In this document: piece after piece, positions 16,943-26,270 of the stretch
How the letters are laid out: every line of letters begins with the position of its first letter
How positions within the stretch are numbered: the first letter of the stretch is position 1
NCBI GenBank assembly: GCA_905221615.1
Contig: CAJNDT010005468.1
Location: 372,001-436,000 of the forward strand
Source of the DNA: Symbiodinium sp. CCMP2592
Lineage: Eukaryota > Sar > Dinophyceae > Suessiales > Symbiodiniaceae
Direction of reading: 5' to 3'
Length of the DNA: 64,000 nucleotides
The notes under the pieces: model-generated
What the model saw: the letters and a program-made list of their open reading frames with translations, nothing else
What the model was told of the DNA's origin: nothing
The model's database searches: none
Made by a program: the position numbers and the translations under genes

Positions 16943-16979
16943 TTTAGATTAAAACTTTTAAAAAAAGTTTTAATCTAAA
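16943..16979. terminator. 17-bp perfect hairpin, 3-base loop
   Basis: TTTAGATTAAAACTTTT (16943-16959) is the exact reverse complement of 16963-16979. It lies 26 bases after the zinc-ribbon gene and 14 bases before the next start. Confidence 0.75.
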
Positions 16980-16992
16980 ACTTTTATATAGC

Positions 16993-17298
16993 ATGAGCGA
17001 TGTAGATGATGACGCATCGGCAGATGCCTCGCGAGGCATTCGCGACCTTAAAGAAACGAAGGCAACGCGATTTCAAAAGATATTGGATAAGTTAGAACTA
17101 ATTGAAAAAGCAGTAAACAAACTTAACGAAGAGATGCCTAGACCAGTTAAAAAACCAATGGGGAAAGATAGTGATGTTTATAAGAACAAAAGGAGTGTAT
17201 ATGTTAAGAAACTCAACAACAAAGATATCAAGTTTCCAAAGAAGGAGACATTAGAATATTATGAGATTAAGTTTGACGACCAAGAGAGAGCATATTAG
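16993..17298 (+). CDS. Last viral gene before the host junction, unknown
   Basis: 101 residues: acidic start (MSDVDDDASADASRGIRDLK), a helical middle (TRFQKILDKLELIEKAVNKL) and a basic, tyrosine-containing end (NNKDIKFPKKETLEYYEIKF). The leader holds TTTTATATAG. Codons 13-20 contain a GC-richer palindromic patch (GCCTCGCGAGGC at about 17026-17037). No homologue is recognised. It marks the right edge of coding viral DNA. Confidence 0.6.
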   Translation: MSDVDDDASADASRGIRDLKETKATRFQKILDKLELIEKAVNKLNEEMPRPVKKPMGKDSDVYKNKRSVYVKKLNNKDIKFPKKETLEYYEIKFDDQERAY

Positions 17299-17350
17299 AT
17301 ATTGTGTTTTAATATGAGAAAGGGAAACCAACAAAATGAAGGGAACATAC

Positions 17351-17382
17351 AATAATAACTATTCTTTGCAGTAGTTATTATT
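17351..17382. terminator. 11-bp hairpin near the right viral end
   Basis: AATAATAACTA (17351-17361) pairs exactly with TAGTTATTATT (17372-17382) around a 10-base loop. It is the last AT-rich element before composition changes at about 17,390. It may end the last gene's transcript or belong to the terminal repeat of the element, which cannot be checked without the left end. Confidence 0.5.
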
Positions 17383-17690
17383 CTATGTCATGTCATTCAT
17401 GGGACAGGTTATGGGCTTTAGGGGGATTTTTCTATTAGGGTCTTACCCCACACCTCATGTTAGGATAATTGGTGTAGAATGGTTGAGGGTAGGGTTTGTT
17501 TAGGTGCTTTGGGTTTTGGATTGTGTTATGGATTGTTGTATTGGGTTTGGTAGGTTGCTTTGTTTCGGGATTGTTGTATTGATTGTTGGGAGGTGCTTTG
17601 TGTTTTCAGGGATTTAAGGGTTGAAATGTTAGGCGGTTTGAGAATTGAGGTAAAAGTGTAGGGGGGAGTATAGGGTATGAGGTGTGGGGT
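17383..17690. other. Virus-host junction and G/T-skewed host block
   Basis: From about 17,395 the sequence changes abruptly from AT-rich viral DNA to a G+T-rich strand with very few C. ACCCCACACCTCAT (about 17445-17458) and ATGAGGTGTGGGGT (17677-17690) are exact inverted repeats at the edges of this block, so it may itself be a small element. No gene is visible. Confidence 0.45.
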
Positions 17691-17789
17691 TAGCACCTGC
17701 TTGCTGTAAGGGGAGGGGGGGTAGGGGGCCTTAAGGCCCATAATAAAGACGAATAAGGCCTATTTAAGGAAATATAGTCCCCTACACCC

Positions 17790-17955
17790 CTCCCCCCTAC
17801 ACCCCTAAGGATCCCTACGGTTGATGATATAAATCCTGCATTACCCATAATGAGGAATATACCATAATTCCCATAGTCTAGGGTCCTTAAGGTAGTGCAG
17901 GATTTATATATTTTATTATAGTATAATCCCCCTACACCCCTAAGGATCCCTATGA
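17790..17955. mobile_element. MITE family H copy between direct repeats
   Basis: TGATATAAATCCTGCATTACC (left arm near 17,825-17,846) faces GGTAGTGCAGGATTTATAT (right arm near 17,891-17,910). The pair is flanked by two copies of ACACCCCTAAGGATCCCTA (about 17,800 and 17,936). A second copy of the element, lacking the outer left arm, lies at 43,231-43,308. Confidence 0.6.
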
Positions 17956-18117
17956 ATGAGGGTCTTTGTTTCGATTCCCGAAGAAGGCGTAGGCTGAACC
18001 TTGAAGCTCCCAAGCCCTCGCCGGAACCCCTTACATAGAATCCTAGTAATTTAGGAACTAAGGGTCCCTTTAAAGGGTACTATAAGGGTACTATCACGGT
18101 TTCGGGTTTTAGGATTT

Positions 18118-18227
18118 AATGTAGGAACCTGATTAAGATACTTTGGGCGTTTATTATGTTTCTTTATATGAATATTGCTGCTTGGGGGTTTATCGGCCCA
18201 GGGTTTCTTAATCGGGTTCCTACATTA
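18118..18227. mobile_element. MITE family F copy 1
   Basis: TGTAGGAACCTGATTAAGA at the left is matched by the inverse TCTTAATCGGGTTCCTACA at the right, one mismatch in 19. The interior includes 'TTGGGC' and 'GCCCAGGGTTTC' next to the arms. A longer copy lies at 23,798-24,022. Confidence 0.7.
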
Positions 18228-18334
18228 CCCTGCAATGGCCCGACAACCTCATACAATTCTGAACCACAACCCTAAACCCCAAGCCCCTAAACCACAACCC
18301 TATACCCGAGAGCAGTACTGCCTGAACCCAAGCC

Positions 18335-18540
18335 CGGTTGCAGGTAGAGCCCTCAAGCCCCTTGCAACAACAGCGCAGAACCCTTAATTAAAGGAATCCT
18401 CCAATTCCATGTTGACCCTGAACAGCCCCTACCTCAACGGCTGCAGGTAGAGTCCCGTATAGAACCCTTTAATTAAAGCACACCTCTAACTCCATGCCGA
18501 TCTTAAACAGCTCCCACCTCAAACGGTTGCAGGTGTGCAG
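18335..18540. repeat. Diverged tandem repeat ending at a splice acceptor
   Basis: Three partial copies of a unit of about 90-100 bases start at CGGTTGCAGGTAGAG, CGGCTGCAGGTAGAG and CGGTTGCAGGTGTG. Each has the ...ACCCTTTAATTAAAG... and ACCTCAACGG parts. The last copy ends in the CAG that precedes the exon candidate at 18,541, so the repeat could have supplied or duplicated the acceptor. Confidence 0.5.
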
Positions 18541-18660
18541 CTGAAGCAGGCCGCGACTCCTTCATCGGAGTCTGTGGTGCTCCTGCAAGGCCGGACCCTT
18601 TTTGCAGTGGGCTTCAAAGCAAAACCTCTTGAGAGCTCCTGTCTCAAAGTCTTTTTAAAG
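18541..18660 (+). CDS. Candidate host exon (phase 0-0)
   Basis: Exactly 40 open codons lie between ...GTGTGCAG and the strong donor GTATGT (18661). The translation is protein-like (LKQAATPSSESVVLLQGRTL... ESSCLKVFLK). No family recognised. The next candidate exon, also phase 0, starts 89 bases later. Confidence 0.45.
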
Positions 18661-18749
18661 GTATGTCCTGTTGCAACGAATTGGTGTGGCGGATCTGTTG
18701 GTGAGATCCCTTCAAGGATCCCCTTAAAGACTCCGTTGAAGTGTTGAAG

Positions 18750-18833
18750 GAGATGGCATGGCAGCTGCGCCATCACCTCCCGTGTCGGCACAGGGGAGCC
18801 CCGGCCGAAATAACATTCTGCAATGCTCACAAA
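18750..18833 (+). CDS. Candidate host exon (phase 0-0)
   Basis: 28 open codons (EMAWQLRHHLPCRHRGAPAE...) follow TTGAAG and end at the donor GTGTGT (18834). GC at third positions is higher than in the flanks. Together with 18,541-18,660 it would leave an 89-base intron. Confidence 0.35.
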
Positions 18834-19222
18834 GTGTGTGGGGTTTGAGGTTCACGATTCAAGTTGGGGGGTTGAAGGGCTAGGTTTAGGTTCTGTGTTT
18901 CGAGGTTGGAGGAATAGTGGGTTGCTTGGGGTCTACAACCCAAGTATGCTCAGAAAATGTAGTCGTAGTTAGAGTCAAGGATACCGGAAGATTGATATAT
19001 GGTTGTTGCAATGTTGCTATATACCAAGTAAGACTCCTAGGGAGTGTCCTTGCGCAGCTTTGACCATGTACATGTTGACAGATGTGGTTTAATGATATTT
19101 GCAGTTGTTGTTGTTGTTGTTGTTGCATTGATTGTGAAGTCATGACCTTATGAACTTTACAAACGGGCAAATGGCCTGATCACGCGTTGGTGTAACCTTT
19201 CCATGGCATCTGCGCCTCACAG

Positions 19223-19370
19223 GCACATCGCACCAAAAAGCTGGAACATGCACACGACAGATCCTTCTTGAGACTTGGACAAACACCACAGAGAAGCAGG
19301 CTTTCACAGACCCATCTGAGCGAAATCGCCAACAACGTCCTCGAGTCATGCAAGACTGTCAGGAGCCCCG
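19223..19370 (+). CDS. Candidate host exon, end uncertain
   Basis: After the acceptor CCTCACAG the frame reads AHRTKKLEHAHDRSFLRLGQ and continues SRLSQTHLSEIANNVLESCK, a helical, charged composition unlike the repeat DNA around it. The donor is unclear. The acceptor follows (GTT)n at about 19,101-19,125. Confidence 0.3.
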
Positions 19371-19480
19371 AAAGCCAAAAGCTTCCGAACCAAGGAGCTC
19401 AAATCCCAAAACCTTCCTCGACCCCACAACTCCGAGTCCTCACCACCCAGTGCTAAAGCCTGAAATCCAAAAAGGGGCAG

Positions 19481-19555
19481 CTTCAAGGAGGGCTTCAAGG
19501 GAGGCTTAAAAGGGGGCTTAAAGGGAGCCTTAAAGGGGGCTTTAAGGGGTGCCTG
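19481..19555. repeat. Tandem 11-13 base repeat, GGGCTTAAAG type
   Basis: Six or so imperfect units of GGGAGGCTTAAAG / GGGGGCTTAAAG run head to tail. No gene is visible in it. Confidence 0.6.
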
Positions 19556-19598
19556 ACGAAAGGAATAACTCCGAACTGCCGGTGGAGCGGCATTGCAG

Positions 19599-19692
19599 CC
19601 CCAGACTCATGGCAGTGACCTGGAGGAAAGATGACTTAGATGCTTACAGCTCGTCGGTTCTGCAGAGGTTGCGATTGAAGCGCCGCTCATAG
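19599..19692 (+). CDS. Candidate terminal exon
   Basis: After the acceptor CATTGCAG the frame reads PRLMAVTWRKDDLDAYSSSV, then LQRLRLKRRS and TAG (19690-19692). The composition is protein-like with a basic tail. It could belong with the upstream plus-strand exons at 18.5-19.4 kb. Confidence 0.35.
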
Positions 19693-19799
19693 GGTTTAGT
19701 AGGGGTTGAGGAGTTTAAGGCTTACGGTTCAGTATTTGTTGTTGAGGTTGTCAAAAATTCCGATTCCGGTTTCCTGATTCGAGCCTTGAGAAGCAGTAC

Positions 19800-20570
19800 G
19801 TAGTATTAGTAGCAGCAGTAGTAGTAGTAGTAGGAGAAGAAGAAGAAGTGGCTGGCTGGATAAGCAGCATTTAGCAGATCTAGCGACCCCTTTTTCGCCC
19901 TGAGAGCTTACAAGCCCTCAGCATCCCATGCATGGACCCTTCAGAACCCTGAGACAGTGAAGCCGAAGGAACCGAAGATGTACCATAATAGGGTTTAGGC
20001 TGTAGGGTTTAGGGAGTTTAGGGTGTGGGGTTTAGGGTTTGGGGTTTAGGGTTTGGGGTGTAGGGTTTGGGGGTTTTATGGTTTAGGGTTAATTACAAGG
20101 GTTGTGACAAGGTTACTAGGTTACTGTAGGGGACACCAAAACGGAAGCTGCCTGGAAGCCTGTGAACGCATCCCAAATGACCTTGTATGTAAAATTTGAA
20201 CCTCAGACGTGAATTCCTCAAACCCTTGCAACACTGACAGAAAGCCGTACAATGACCCGTGAGAGCTTTCACGATGAAACTAAAGCCGCAAACATTCCTA
20301 AATCCTGAAAGCCCTAGAAGACACGAAAGACCCTGAAGCCTTGAACAGCCCTCACAAGCCGGGAAAGGCCCTTGAAAGACCTTAAGCTGAAGCTGCCCTA
20401 ATCTCTAAGCCCTACAACGCACCGTTCAACTTACGAAAGCTCTGTTATAAGAACATGTATTAAGACTCATTCTTGAACTAAGCAAAAGCCAGTTTCAATA
20501 TACTTGGTTTAAGCCCGAAAGAAACGCCTAAACCCTAAACCCTAAACCCGAAACCCGAAACGGCCTTAAG
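19800..20570. repeat. Microsatellite and telomere-like strings; no firm gene
   Basis: Holds (AGT)n/(AAG)n at about 19,800-19,852, a degenerate TTTAGGG array at 19,988-20,090 and CCCTAAACCC strings near 20,530-20,560. A short open block after CTGTAG (about 20,128-20,183) ends at the donor GTATGT but reads open in two frames, so no exon is called. Confidence 0.5.
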
Positions 20571-20642
20571 GTGAAGCTGCCAGAGCCCCTGGGCCCAAAG
20601 CTTTTCATCCTTGGAGAACCTGTGCTTCATCGCTGCCTGGCG
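20571..20642 (+). CDS. Candidate exon resembling the C-terminal part of a pepsin-type aspartic protease
   Basis: 24 open codons (phase 0-0) between CCTTAAG and GTTGGG read VKLPEPLGPKLFILGEPVLH then RCLA. 'F-I-L-G-E-P-V-L-x-R' fits the conserved 'ILGD/E-x-FLRxYYTVxD' strand near the end of A1 family proteases. The catalytic DTG/DSG exons are not seen in the window. Four exact TTTAGGG units start two bases after the exon. Confidence 0.4.
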
Positions 20643-20674
20643 GTTGGGTTTAGGGTTTAGGGTTTAGGGTTTAG

Positions 20675-21552
20675 GTGGTGCCATTGCAGTTGCTTGTCAG
20701 TGTTTTTCTGTTTTCTAGTGATGTTTATGGTGTTTTTTGGTGCTCTCATAGGGATTTACGGTGGTTCCATTCTTAGGGTTTTAATTATTTGTATTTGGTT
20801 TCTGGCAGGGCTGTAGGGTGTTCTATGGGTTCTTGATTGAATTTGCTTTAGGAGTTCTTCAAGGTTTCCCAGCGCTCTGCTGTTGAGGTCACTATGGACT
20901 TAAGGTTGCCCTAGGTACAGGGTCTAGGATAGGGGTCGGAAAAATTCGACACTTGGTTTCCCTAGAGTTTCTCATTACATAACATGCATAAACGACGAGA
21001 CAGCCAAAACCCATTGAACTTATCTATGTTTATATGCTTGGTGGTATAGGTTTGGGCTTTACAGGTTTGGGTGGGTTCGTGCGGGGCTGAGGGTTTGGAA
21101 CGTTAAGTCTGCCGATATCTACAAAAGAACCTGAGACATGGCTGTCGCGTTTCCGTGCGTGCTCAGAAATCTTTTAGTTGCAAAAATCGAAAAACCCGAT
21201 TAATCAACCATCGCATGTTTGTTATGGTTCGACCAGCGTTACAGAAACGAAAACTCCGTGAACTGCAGAGCTTCAAGGTTACTACACCGTCTACGATTGG
21301 GAGCAGACAAAGGCTGGCAGCCCAAAAATGCAGGGAGCAAGAATGTCCCTTGGTTTCCTTCTCTTACTGCAATAATATTCAAAGATGTCCTCATGCCCCG
21401 TTCTCTTTTTTCAGGCCCCTTTATACGTGCCCCACCTGAAGCCAAGCATTGACCTGCATACGAAGCAGATCTAAACATGCCATCCTCGACCTTGTCATCC
21501 TCGCACAGCCTGACATTTTACATAACTCGCAGCAGTCATCCTGAGTCTTCGT
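20675..21552. other. Host DNA, no firm gene
   Basis: Mixed-composition sequence. A short open block KRKLRELQSFK (about 21,243-21,275) between CAG and GTTACT is the only exon-like sign. No repeats with clear arms were found. Confidence 0.4.
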
Positions 21553-21642
21553 AGCTGAGTGGATACACTTTACACTTTCTGGGACAATACTACCCCCTGT
21601 AAAACTGAAAGTGTACACTTTTTGGGAGCTTATGAACTCAGC
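21553..21642. mobile_element. MITE family C copy 1
   Basis: Begins GCTGAGTGGATACACTTTAC and ends AGCTTATGAACTCAGC. Inside, TACACTTT and its inverse AAAGTGTA flank the centre. A near-identical element is nested in another MITE at 46,509-46,596. Confidence 0.65.
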
Positions 21643-22600
21643 AACTAAGGAGTGCCTATGCAGATCGAGACCCCGCAACCCCGCTCTAACCATCAAAGCG
21701 CTGAATTGTGAACTGTTCTGACGTCGTTTCTCCTGTGACTGAACGAAAGAGCTCGCTTCTCACTTCTCATGCAGTTATTGAAAAAAGTCGTACCGCAGTT
21801 TTTTGCATCCAGATTAGTGAGTTTACTCATTGTGCCAAGACCCATCCTTTCGCAGGTGGGCTTCGCATTGGCCAATAGCCGGCAGAATCTTGGCAAGATG
21901 GCTGATTACTAGTATCACTCTGAAAACTATGATTGCAATTACTACTATTACTGATATTTTTGTTGTTATGACACGTCGTGCGAAGTCTCCGGCTGAAGTG
22001 TCCAGACCCTAGAGTTTGAAGCACAAACATGCAGCGCATGAACACACCTTGCGTTCTATCCTAGACCAGAAATGCATGTCCCATGCACCAGACTGGGGAG
22101 CGTAGACTGTCGAGCAAACTCGATGTGAACCGCTTGAGGCTGCAGGACCTTGGTTTGAGTCCTAAGCCATAAACCCGAAGTGGTCGTGTTAAATAGAAGC
22201 ATGAATCAACTGGTACTCCTGTTCCTTAGGGTTCGTGATGATATTCCCCAGGATTCCGTATTACGATGAACATCTGAAAACCCCAGGACTCAAGTCTAAT
22301 TATTAAGGCCCTATGTTGCCCAGGTCGGGGGCGTCGGGCTTTGGCCAAATCTCTTCAACCACAGAGACAGTCTGAAGGTCATGGGTACCATGATACACAA
22401 ACTTACAGAGCGCTGCAACAATCCTGAATTTGTAATACGTAGTACTGGTATCCCCCTGTAGTCTTAATCAAAACCCTACTCTCTCTCTCCATTAAGGTCC
22501 CCCTATTAACCAGGTTCCTTCCAGGCCCTTCCGTGATCACTGTTACAACGAACCAAAGGCCGAGGGTTCGCTAGACAAAAGGCTGGGCTCTTCTGGGCAG
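21643..22600. other. Host DNA with one weak exon candidate
   Basis: VGFALANSRQNLGKMADY is open after TTTCGCAG (21,856-21,909). Otherwise no gene, RNA or clear repeat is seen. A tRNA-like B-box (GGTTTGAGTCC near 22,150) lacks a foldable cloverleaf. Confidence 0.35.
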
Positions 22601-22693
22601 GTACGTTCGCGAGTGTTCAAGCGCAACCAACAGAGAGAAGCACAGAAATGCTCGGCATGCCTGGAGCCCCAAACCGGCGAACTTCCACTCTAA
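22601..22693 (+). CDS. Candidate exon with a CxxC motif
   Basis: After TTCTGGGCAG the frame reads RSRVFKRNQQREAQKCSACL then EPQTGELPL and TAA. Basic helix plus CSAC. The acceptor CAG is itself followed by GTACGT, so this may instead be a donor; direction is unproven. Confidence 0.25.
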   Translation, partial: VRSRVFKRNQQREAQKCSACLEPQTGELPL

Positions 22694-23120
22694 GAACTCT
22701 TCAACCTCGAAAGCCCAAAACTGCACTGCCAGCCCGAAAAGCGCTGCTCATGTTTTTTGTGATCTGGAATACTCATGTCATGGTACTACGTACCTCCTCT
22801 TGTTCCTTTCCTGCCTCTTCGCCTTTGATCATCGTCATGCACATTGGCATCAACATCGTCCTCCTCCACGTGATGATTATCATCTTTATGGCTAAGCCTA
22901 TCATTGCTCCTCATCACCAACATGATCACTACCGCCGCTTCCACAGGCACGTTCACGCATATAACCACAACGATCACAAGGGCAACGGCAGAGTTCAGAC
23001 TGATACTACTGAACGGAATCAAACAATATGTCCCGAAAAACCCAAAAGAGTGATATTAGAATGCTCTCAAAATAAATCACCAGGGTCCACATCGATTCTG
23101 TGGGGTTTCTCCTGGTGCAG

Positions 23121-23201
23121 TCGAGGAACTCATTGGATCCCACGGCCCTCCGCGGCCAGAAGGGTGAACTGCCCAAGGAGGTGCTCAGGGCGTCCGGCTA
23201 A
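23121..23201 (+). CDS. Candidate exon
   Basis: A strong pyrimidine tract and CTGGTGCAG precede SRNSLDPTALRGQKGELPKE then VLRASG. A GC donor (AGG|GCGTCC) is available before the in-frame TAA. Function unknown. Confidence 0.4.
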   Translation, partial: SRNSLDPTALRGQKGELPKEVLRASG

Positions 23202-23329
23202 GGGTTTAGGGGTTGAGGCTTAATTTAAAAGCGTGATCGTTGCCGAGAATTTTCGTTAGGGACTCTACATGCTTCCGCTATTTTGCAACCCCAAAACCCG
23301 ATTCTAAAGGCTCCGAAATGATGGCTTCG

Positions 23330-23535
23330 TGTGGCAAATTTCATTACCCAGAAATTCCATATACACTACCGATATGGAATTAGGCCCCCAGAACCATAGC
23401 GGGGATGGTCTTTTGGTCCCTAAGTCCATAATGGTGGAAAGAATCCTAAACCCTAAACCCTAGAAATTTCATTCTTTTGGTACCTAATTCCATAATGGTG
23501 GCAAAAATCCTAAACCCTCAACCCTGAAAGTTTCA
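23330..23535. repeat. Tandem repeat of about 68 bases
   Basis: Units containing TTGGTCCCTAAGTCCATAAT / TTGGTACCTAATTCCATAAT, then GGTGG.AA.AATCCTAAACCCT and a 'TTTCATT' end, occur about three times with decay. CCCTAAACCC strings are part of the unit. Confidence 0.55.
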
Positions 23536-23606
23536 TTATTTGGGACCCAGAGCCGACTTCGGTTCAAGGAATGCAATACAAAAAGGCCATGAAGTTGAGC
23601 TCTAAT

Positions 23607-23699
23607 GGGAGTTTCCGAAAACAGGGGACCCTAATCTAGTACCCTAAATCCTTATTATAAGAACCCCAAATAAGGTACCCCTAATTTTCGGAAACTCCC
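23607..23699. mobile_element. MITE family A copy 1 (TSD TAAT)
   Basis: Arms GGGAGTTTCCGAAAA and TTTTCGGAAACTCCC. Exact 4-base direct repeats TAAT (23,603-23,606 and 23,700-23,703) flank it. Interior ACCCTAA.CTAGTACCCTAA and AGGTACCCC. It follows an open block (PTSVQGMQYKKAMKLSSN) that may be an exon. Confidence 0.8.
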
Positions 23700-23797
23700 T
23701 AATGGTAGGCAAGGTAGGGCTCTTTATGGCTCTTTATGGCTCTTTGGGGATACGACCCCAAAGCTTAAGCCCTGCTGAATCTTGAGAGAAGCGGTCA

Positions 23798-24022
23798 TGT
23801 AGGAACCTGATTAAGAAACCTTGGGCCTCTATTAGGGCTCTCTATATGAATCCTACTACTAGGACCTAGAGTAGGCCCTTATTCCCTTTTTGGGGGTTCA
23901 GGTTCCCTTATAAGCCCCTTTAAACTAAAAAGGGCACCCTTTTTATTCCTAGGCTACTCTTGGGTCTAGACTATTTTGGGTGGGTTATCAGCCCAGGGTT
24001 TCTTAATCAGGTTCCTACAGTA
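23798..24022. mobile_element. MITE family F copy 2 with a nested element
   Basis: Ends GTAGGAACCTGATTAAG and CTTAATCAGGTTCCTAC are perfect inverses. Compared with copy 1 (18,118-18,227) it holds an extra block (about 23,870-23,975) whose parts GCCCTTATTCCCTTTTT and TTCAGGTTCCCTTATAA recur at about 25,095-25,195, 33,000-33,100 and 52,725-52,815, i.e. another mobile repeat inserted inside. Confidence 0.7.
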
Positions 24023-24285
24023 GATGAGTGCAACCGGGGCGGGGTTTCGGATTCTTCCTTCTCGCGTATTCTGGCACGTACCGACAAAGCTTCGTTGACT
24101 GAGCTAGGATTTAGGGTATAGGCAGTATAGGGATTGCAGTCCCTACATAAGGATTCGATCACCCCAAAGCCGTATTATTCAGAATGCTATACTAAGGTTT
24201 CGGGTTCCGCCTGAGCCCCAGATCAGAATGAGGACCCTAAACTCAGAAAGGTCGATCTTAAGCGCCGAACTCCACCCTCTGCTAC

Positions 24286-24420
24286 TTTTCCATCCTCAAT
24301 TCGCATGGCTTCGTACTTTGCAAATTTCCGATGGATGAGACCATGCGTTTGGTGCTTCAGTGCTTCCAACCAGTCTAGGACTCGATAGGCACGCGTTGCA
24401 GATTTTCGATTTCGATGCAA
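24286..24420 (-). CDS. Candidate minus-strand host exon
   Basis: The minus strand reads RKSATRAYRVLDWLEALKHQ then THGLIHRKFAKYEAMRIEDG and K, ending exactly at a GT donor (GTAGCA). The composition (amphipathic, Trp, balanced charge) is strongly protein-like and the frame has no stop. The 5' limit is not fixed. Function unknown. Confidence 0.5.
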
Positions 24421-24545
24421 ACGACAAGCCCCAATATACGGGGTTTACAGCGTGCAATAGGGTTTCCGGATACATCATGGTATGAATCATGAATAGGAAA
24501 CTAAGCAAAATGGCCTCCATGTTGTGCTGCTCCTGTTTCTGCGAG

Positions 24546-24593
24546 GTGGATATGCTTCTCATGCAGCAGCAGATGAAGGTGACCCGAAGCAAG
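24546..24593 (+). CDS. Candidate short exon, helical
   Basis: 16 codons (VDMLLMQQQMKVTRSK) between a pyrimidine-rich CTGCGAG acceptor and a GTGGGA donor, phase 0-0. The frame is also open back to an ATG at 24,510 (MASMLCCSCFCE). Confidence 0.3.
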
Positions 24594-24673
24594 GTGGGAG
24601 TGTCAGAAAGCCGGGGACCCCTTGTCCTTGATATCAGGAACCTCCAAGACCCCGAAGCCTTTAATACATGTAA

Positions 24674-24925
24674 ATAATATAGTATAATATAATATAATAT
24701 AATATAATAGAGTATAATATAATAGAACATAATAGAATATAATAGAATATAATATAATAGAATAGAATATAATAGAATATAATAGAGTATAATAGAATAT
24801 AATAGAATATAATAGAATATAATAAAGTATAATATAATATAATATAATGTAATATAATATAATATAGTACAATATACTAAAATAATACATATATAATACA
24901 TATATATATATATATATATATATAA
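24674..24925. repeat. AT-rich minisatellite (ATAAT/AGAAT units) and (TA)n
   Basis: About 220 bases of 5- and 10-base ATAATATAGA-type units with A/G changes, then a pure TA run at about 24,898-24,922. Open frames across it are repeat artefacts. Confidence 0.85.
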
Positions 24926-24974
24926 AGTCCCCAAGCCTGAAAGCCAGAAGCCTGAACTCCCAAAAAGAGAACCT

Positions 24975-25086
24975 AGTTGGAGGTTCATGGGTAGTTATAA
25001 GTGGGGTTATAAGTAGGGTAGCTATACGTTCACTTCATGATAGGGGACTTATAACCCTACTTATAACCACCCATGAACCTCCAAGT
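24975..25086. mobile_element. MITE family B copy
   Basis: Left TTGGAGGTTCATGGGTAGTT, right ACCCATGAACCTCCAAGTA. The interior has the family hallmarks GGGGTTATAAG and TAGGGGACTTATAACCC. Confidence 0.75.
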
Positions 25087-25089
25087 ACG

Positions 25090-25405
25090 ACCCAGAGTAA
25101 GCCCTTATTCCCTTTTTTAGGGTTCAGGTTCCCTTATAAACCCTTTAAACCAAAAAGGGCAGCCTTCTAATCCTGGGTTACTTTTAGGTCTAGGAACAGA
25201 TTCCTACTTCGTTGAAAGCCGTCAGGTGGTGGACGGGGATTTGGAAGAGGAAACGCTCTTCCTACAGGCGGAATGCAGCTCTTGTCTTGAGGTTGTAGGT
25301 AACGTAGGGGCCTCAATAAGTTGAATAGAATTTTGAGGGTTCCATATTATAATTCTAGTACCAGATACCCGCAAACCCAATTCTAGTTATTGAGACCCCT
25401 GCGTT
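25090..25405. repeat. Solo nested-repeat copy and a family D-like MITE
   Basis: 25,095-25,195 repeats the block found inside family F copy 2. 25,308-25,405 starts TAGGGGCCTCAATAAGTTGA and ends TTATTGAGACCCCTGCG, a diverged family D element. No gene seen. Confidence 0.5.
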
Positions 25406-25565
25406 TGGTTTTTGGTGCCTTGAGAAATGAAGTGCTGATCCTGACACCATGAGACTATCGGCAAGTCAGGTGCAGGTGCACGTGACGCTCAAGCCGATGT
25501 AGGGCAATCTGGACTGCATCTTGGCACCTTACTAAACCCGACACACCCGCTGCTATGCCGGTCCT

Positions 25566-25859
25566 TTACTGAAGCGTCTTCTGGAAGAGATCTGACCCGC
25601 CGGAGTTGTGCCCTCCGCACCGTCTTGCTTGACACTCCCAGACTCCAGGCACTGAATCGGCAAGCTGCAAATGCATGAGAAGCTCCTGGTATGAAGCATC
25701 TGCGTATACTTGCCCTTTGCATCCACGTTGAGGACAAGCATGGTTACAAAAGCAATAGCAAGTGCTGGTCATCGCGACATCGCTGCCAGCAGCCATGTTG
25801 AGCTGGCTGGACCCAGTACCATTGTCGACAGGGCCATCCGCGGTCATCGCTGTCACCAT
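25566..25859 (-). CDS. Candidate minus-strand coding block, Cys-rich
   Basis: 97 open codons on the minus strand, including STCYCFCNHACPQRGCKG, then YADASYQELLMHLQLAD, then WECQARRCGGHNSGG. The Cys spacing hints at metal binding, but another minus frame is also open here, so the frame is unsure. It may belong with the minus-strand exons at 26.4-27.2 kb. Confidence 0.3.
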   Translation of the reverse strand: MVTAMTADGPVDNGTGSSQLNMAAGSDVAMTSTCYCFCNHACPQRGCKGQVYADASYQELLMHLQLADSVPGVWECQARRCGGHNSGGSDLFQKTLQ

Positions 25860-25961
25860 GGCGCATCATCATCATCGTCAGCGTCAGCGGCAGCGGCAGC
25901 AGCATGTTTGGCTGTTTAGCTACTGCCCGCAGCATCCACCACAACGGTCAGAGCAAGAATC

Positions 25962-26046
25962 AGCTCTCTCTCTCTCTCTCTATTTCTCTGTGTTTCTCTC
26001 CCTCCTCCCTCCCTCTCTCCCTCCCTCCCTCGCTCTCCCGCTCTCC

Positions 26047-26098
<52 letters not shown>

Positions 26099-26159
26099 TA
26101 ACTCTCTCTCTCTCTCCTCCCTCCCCTCCCTCCCTCCCTCCCTCCCTCCCTCCCTCTCT

Positions 26160-26203
<44 letters not shown>

Positions 26204-26205
26204 GT

Positions 26206-26263
<58 letters not shown>

Positions 26264-26270
26264 CATCTCT

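Noticed and set aside
19988-20672. True chromosome end or telomere
   Set aside because: The TTTAGGG strings are short, degenerate, in both orientations and spread over 45 kb, so they are interstitial repeats.
22080-22175. Possible tRNA gene (B-box GGTTTGAGTCC)
   Set aside because: No matching A-box and no acceptor, anticodon or T stems can be paired.
22648-23223. 191-residue plus-strand frame rich in His and hydrophobic residues
   Set aside because: No ordered domain pattern, overlaps a shorter exon candidate in another frame, and composition follows CAT/ATC simple sequence.
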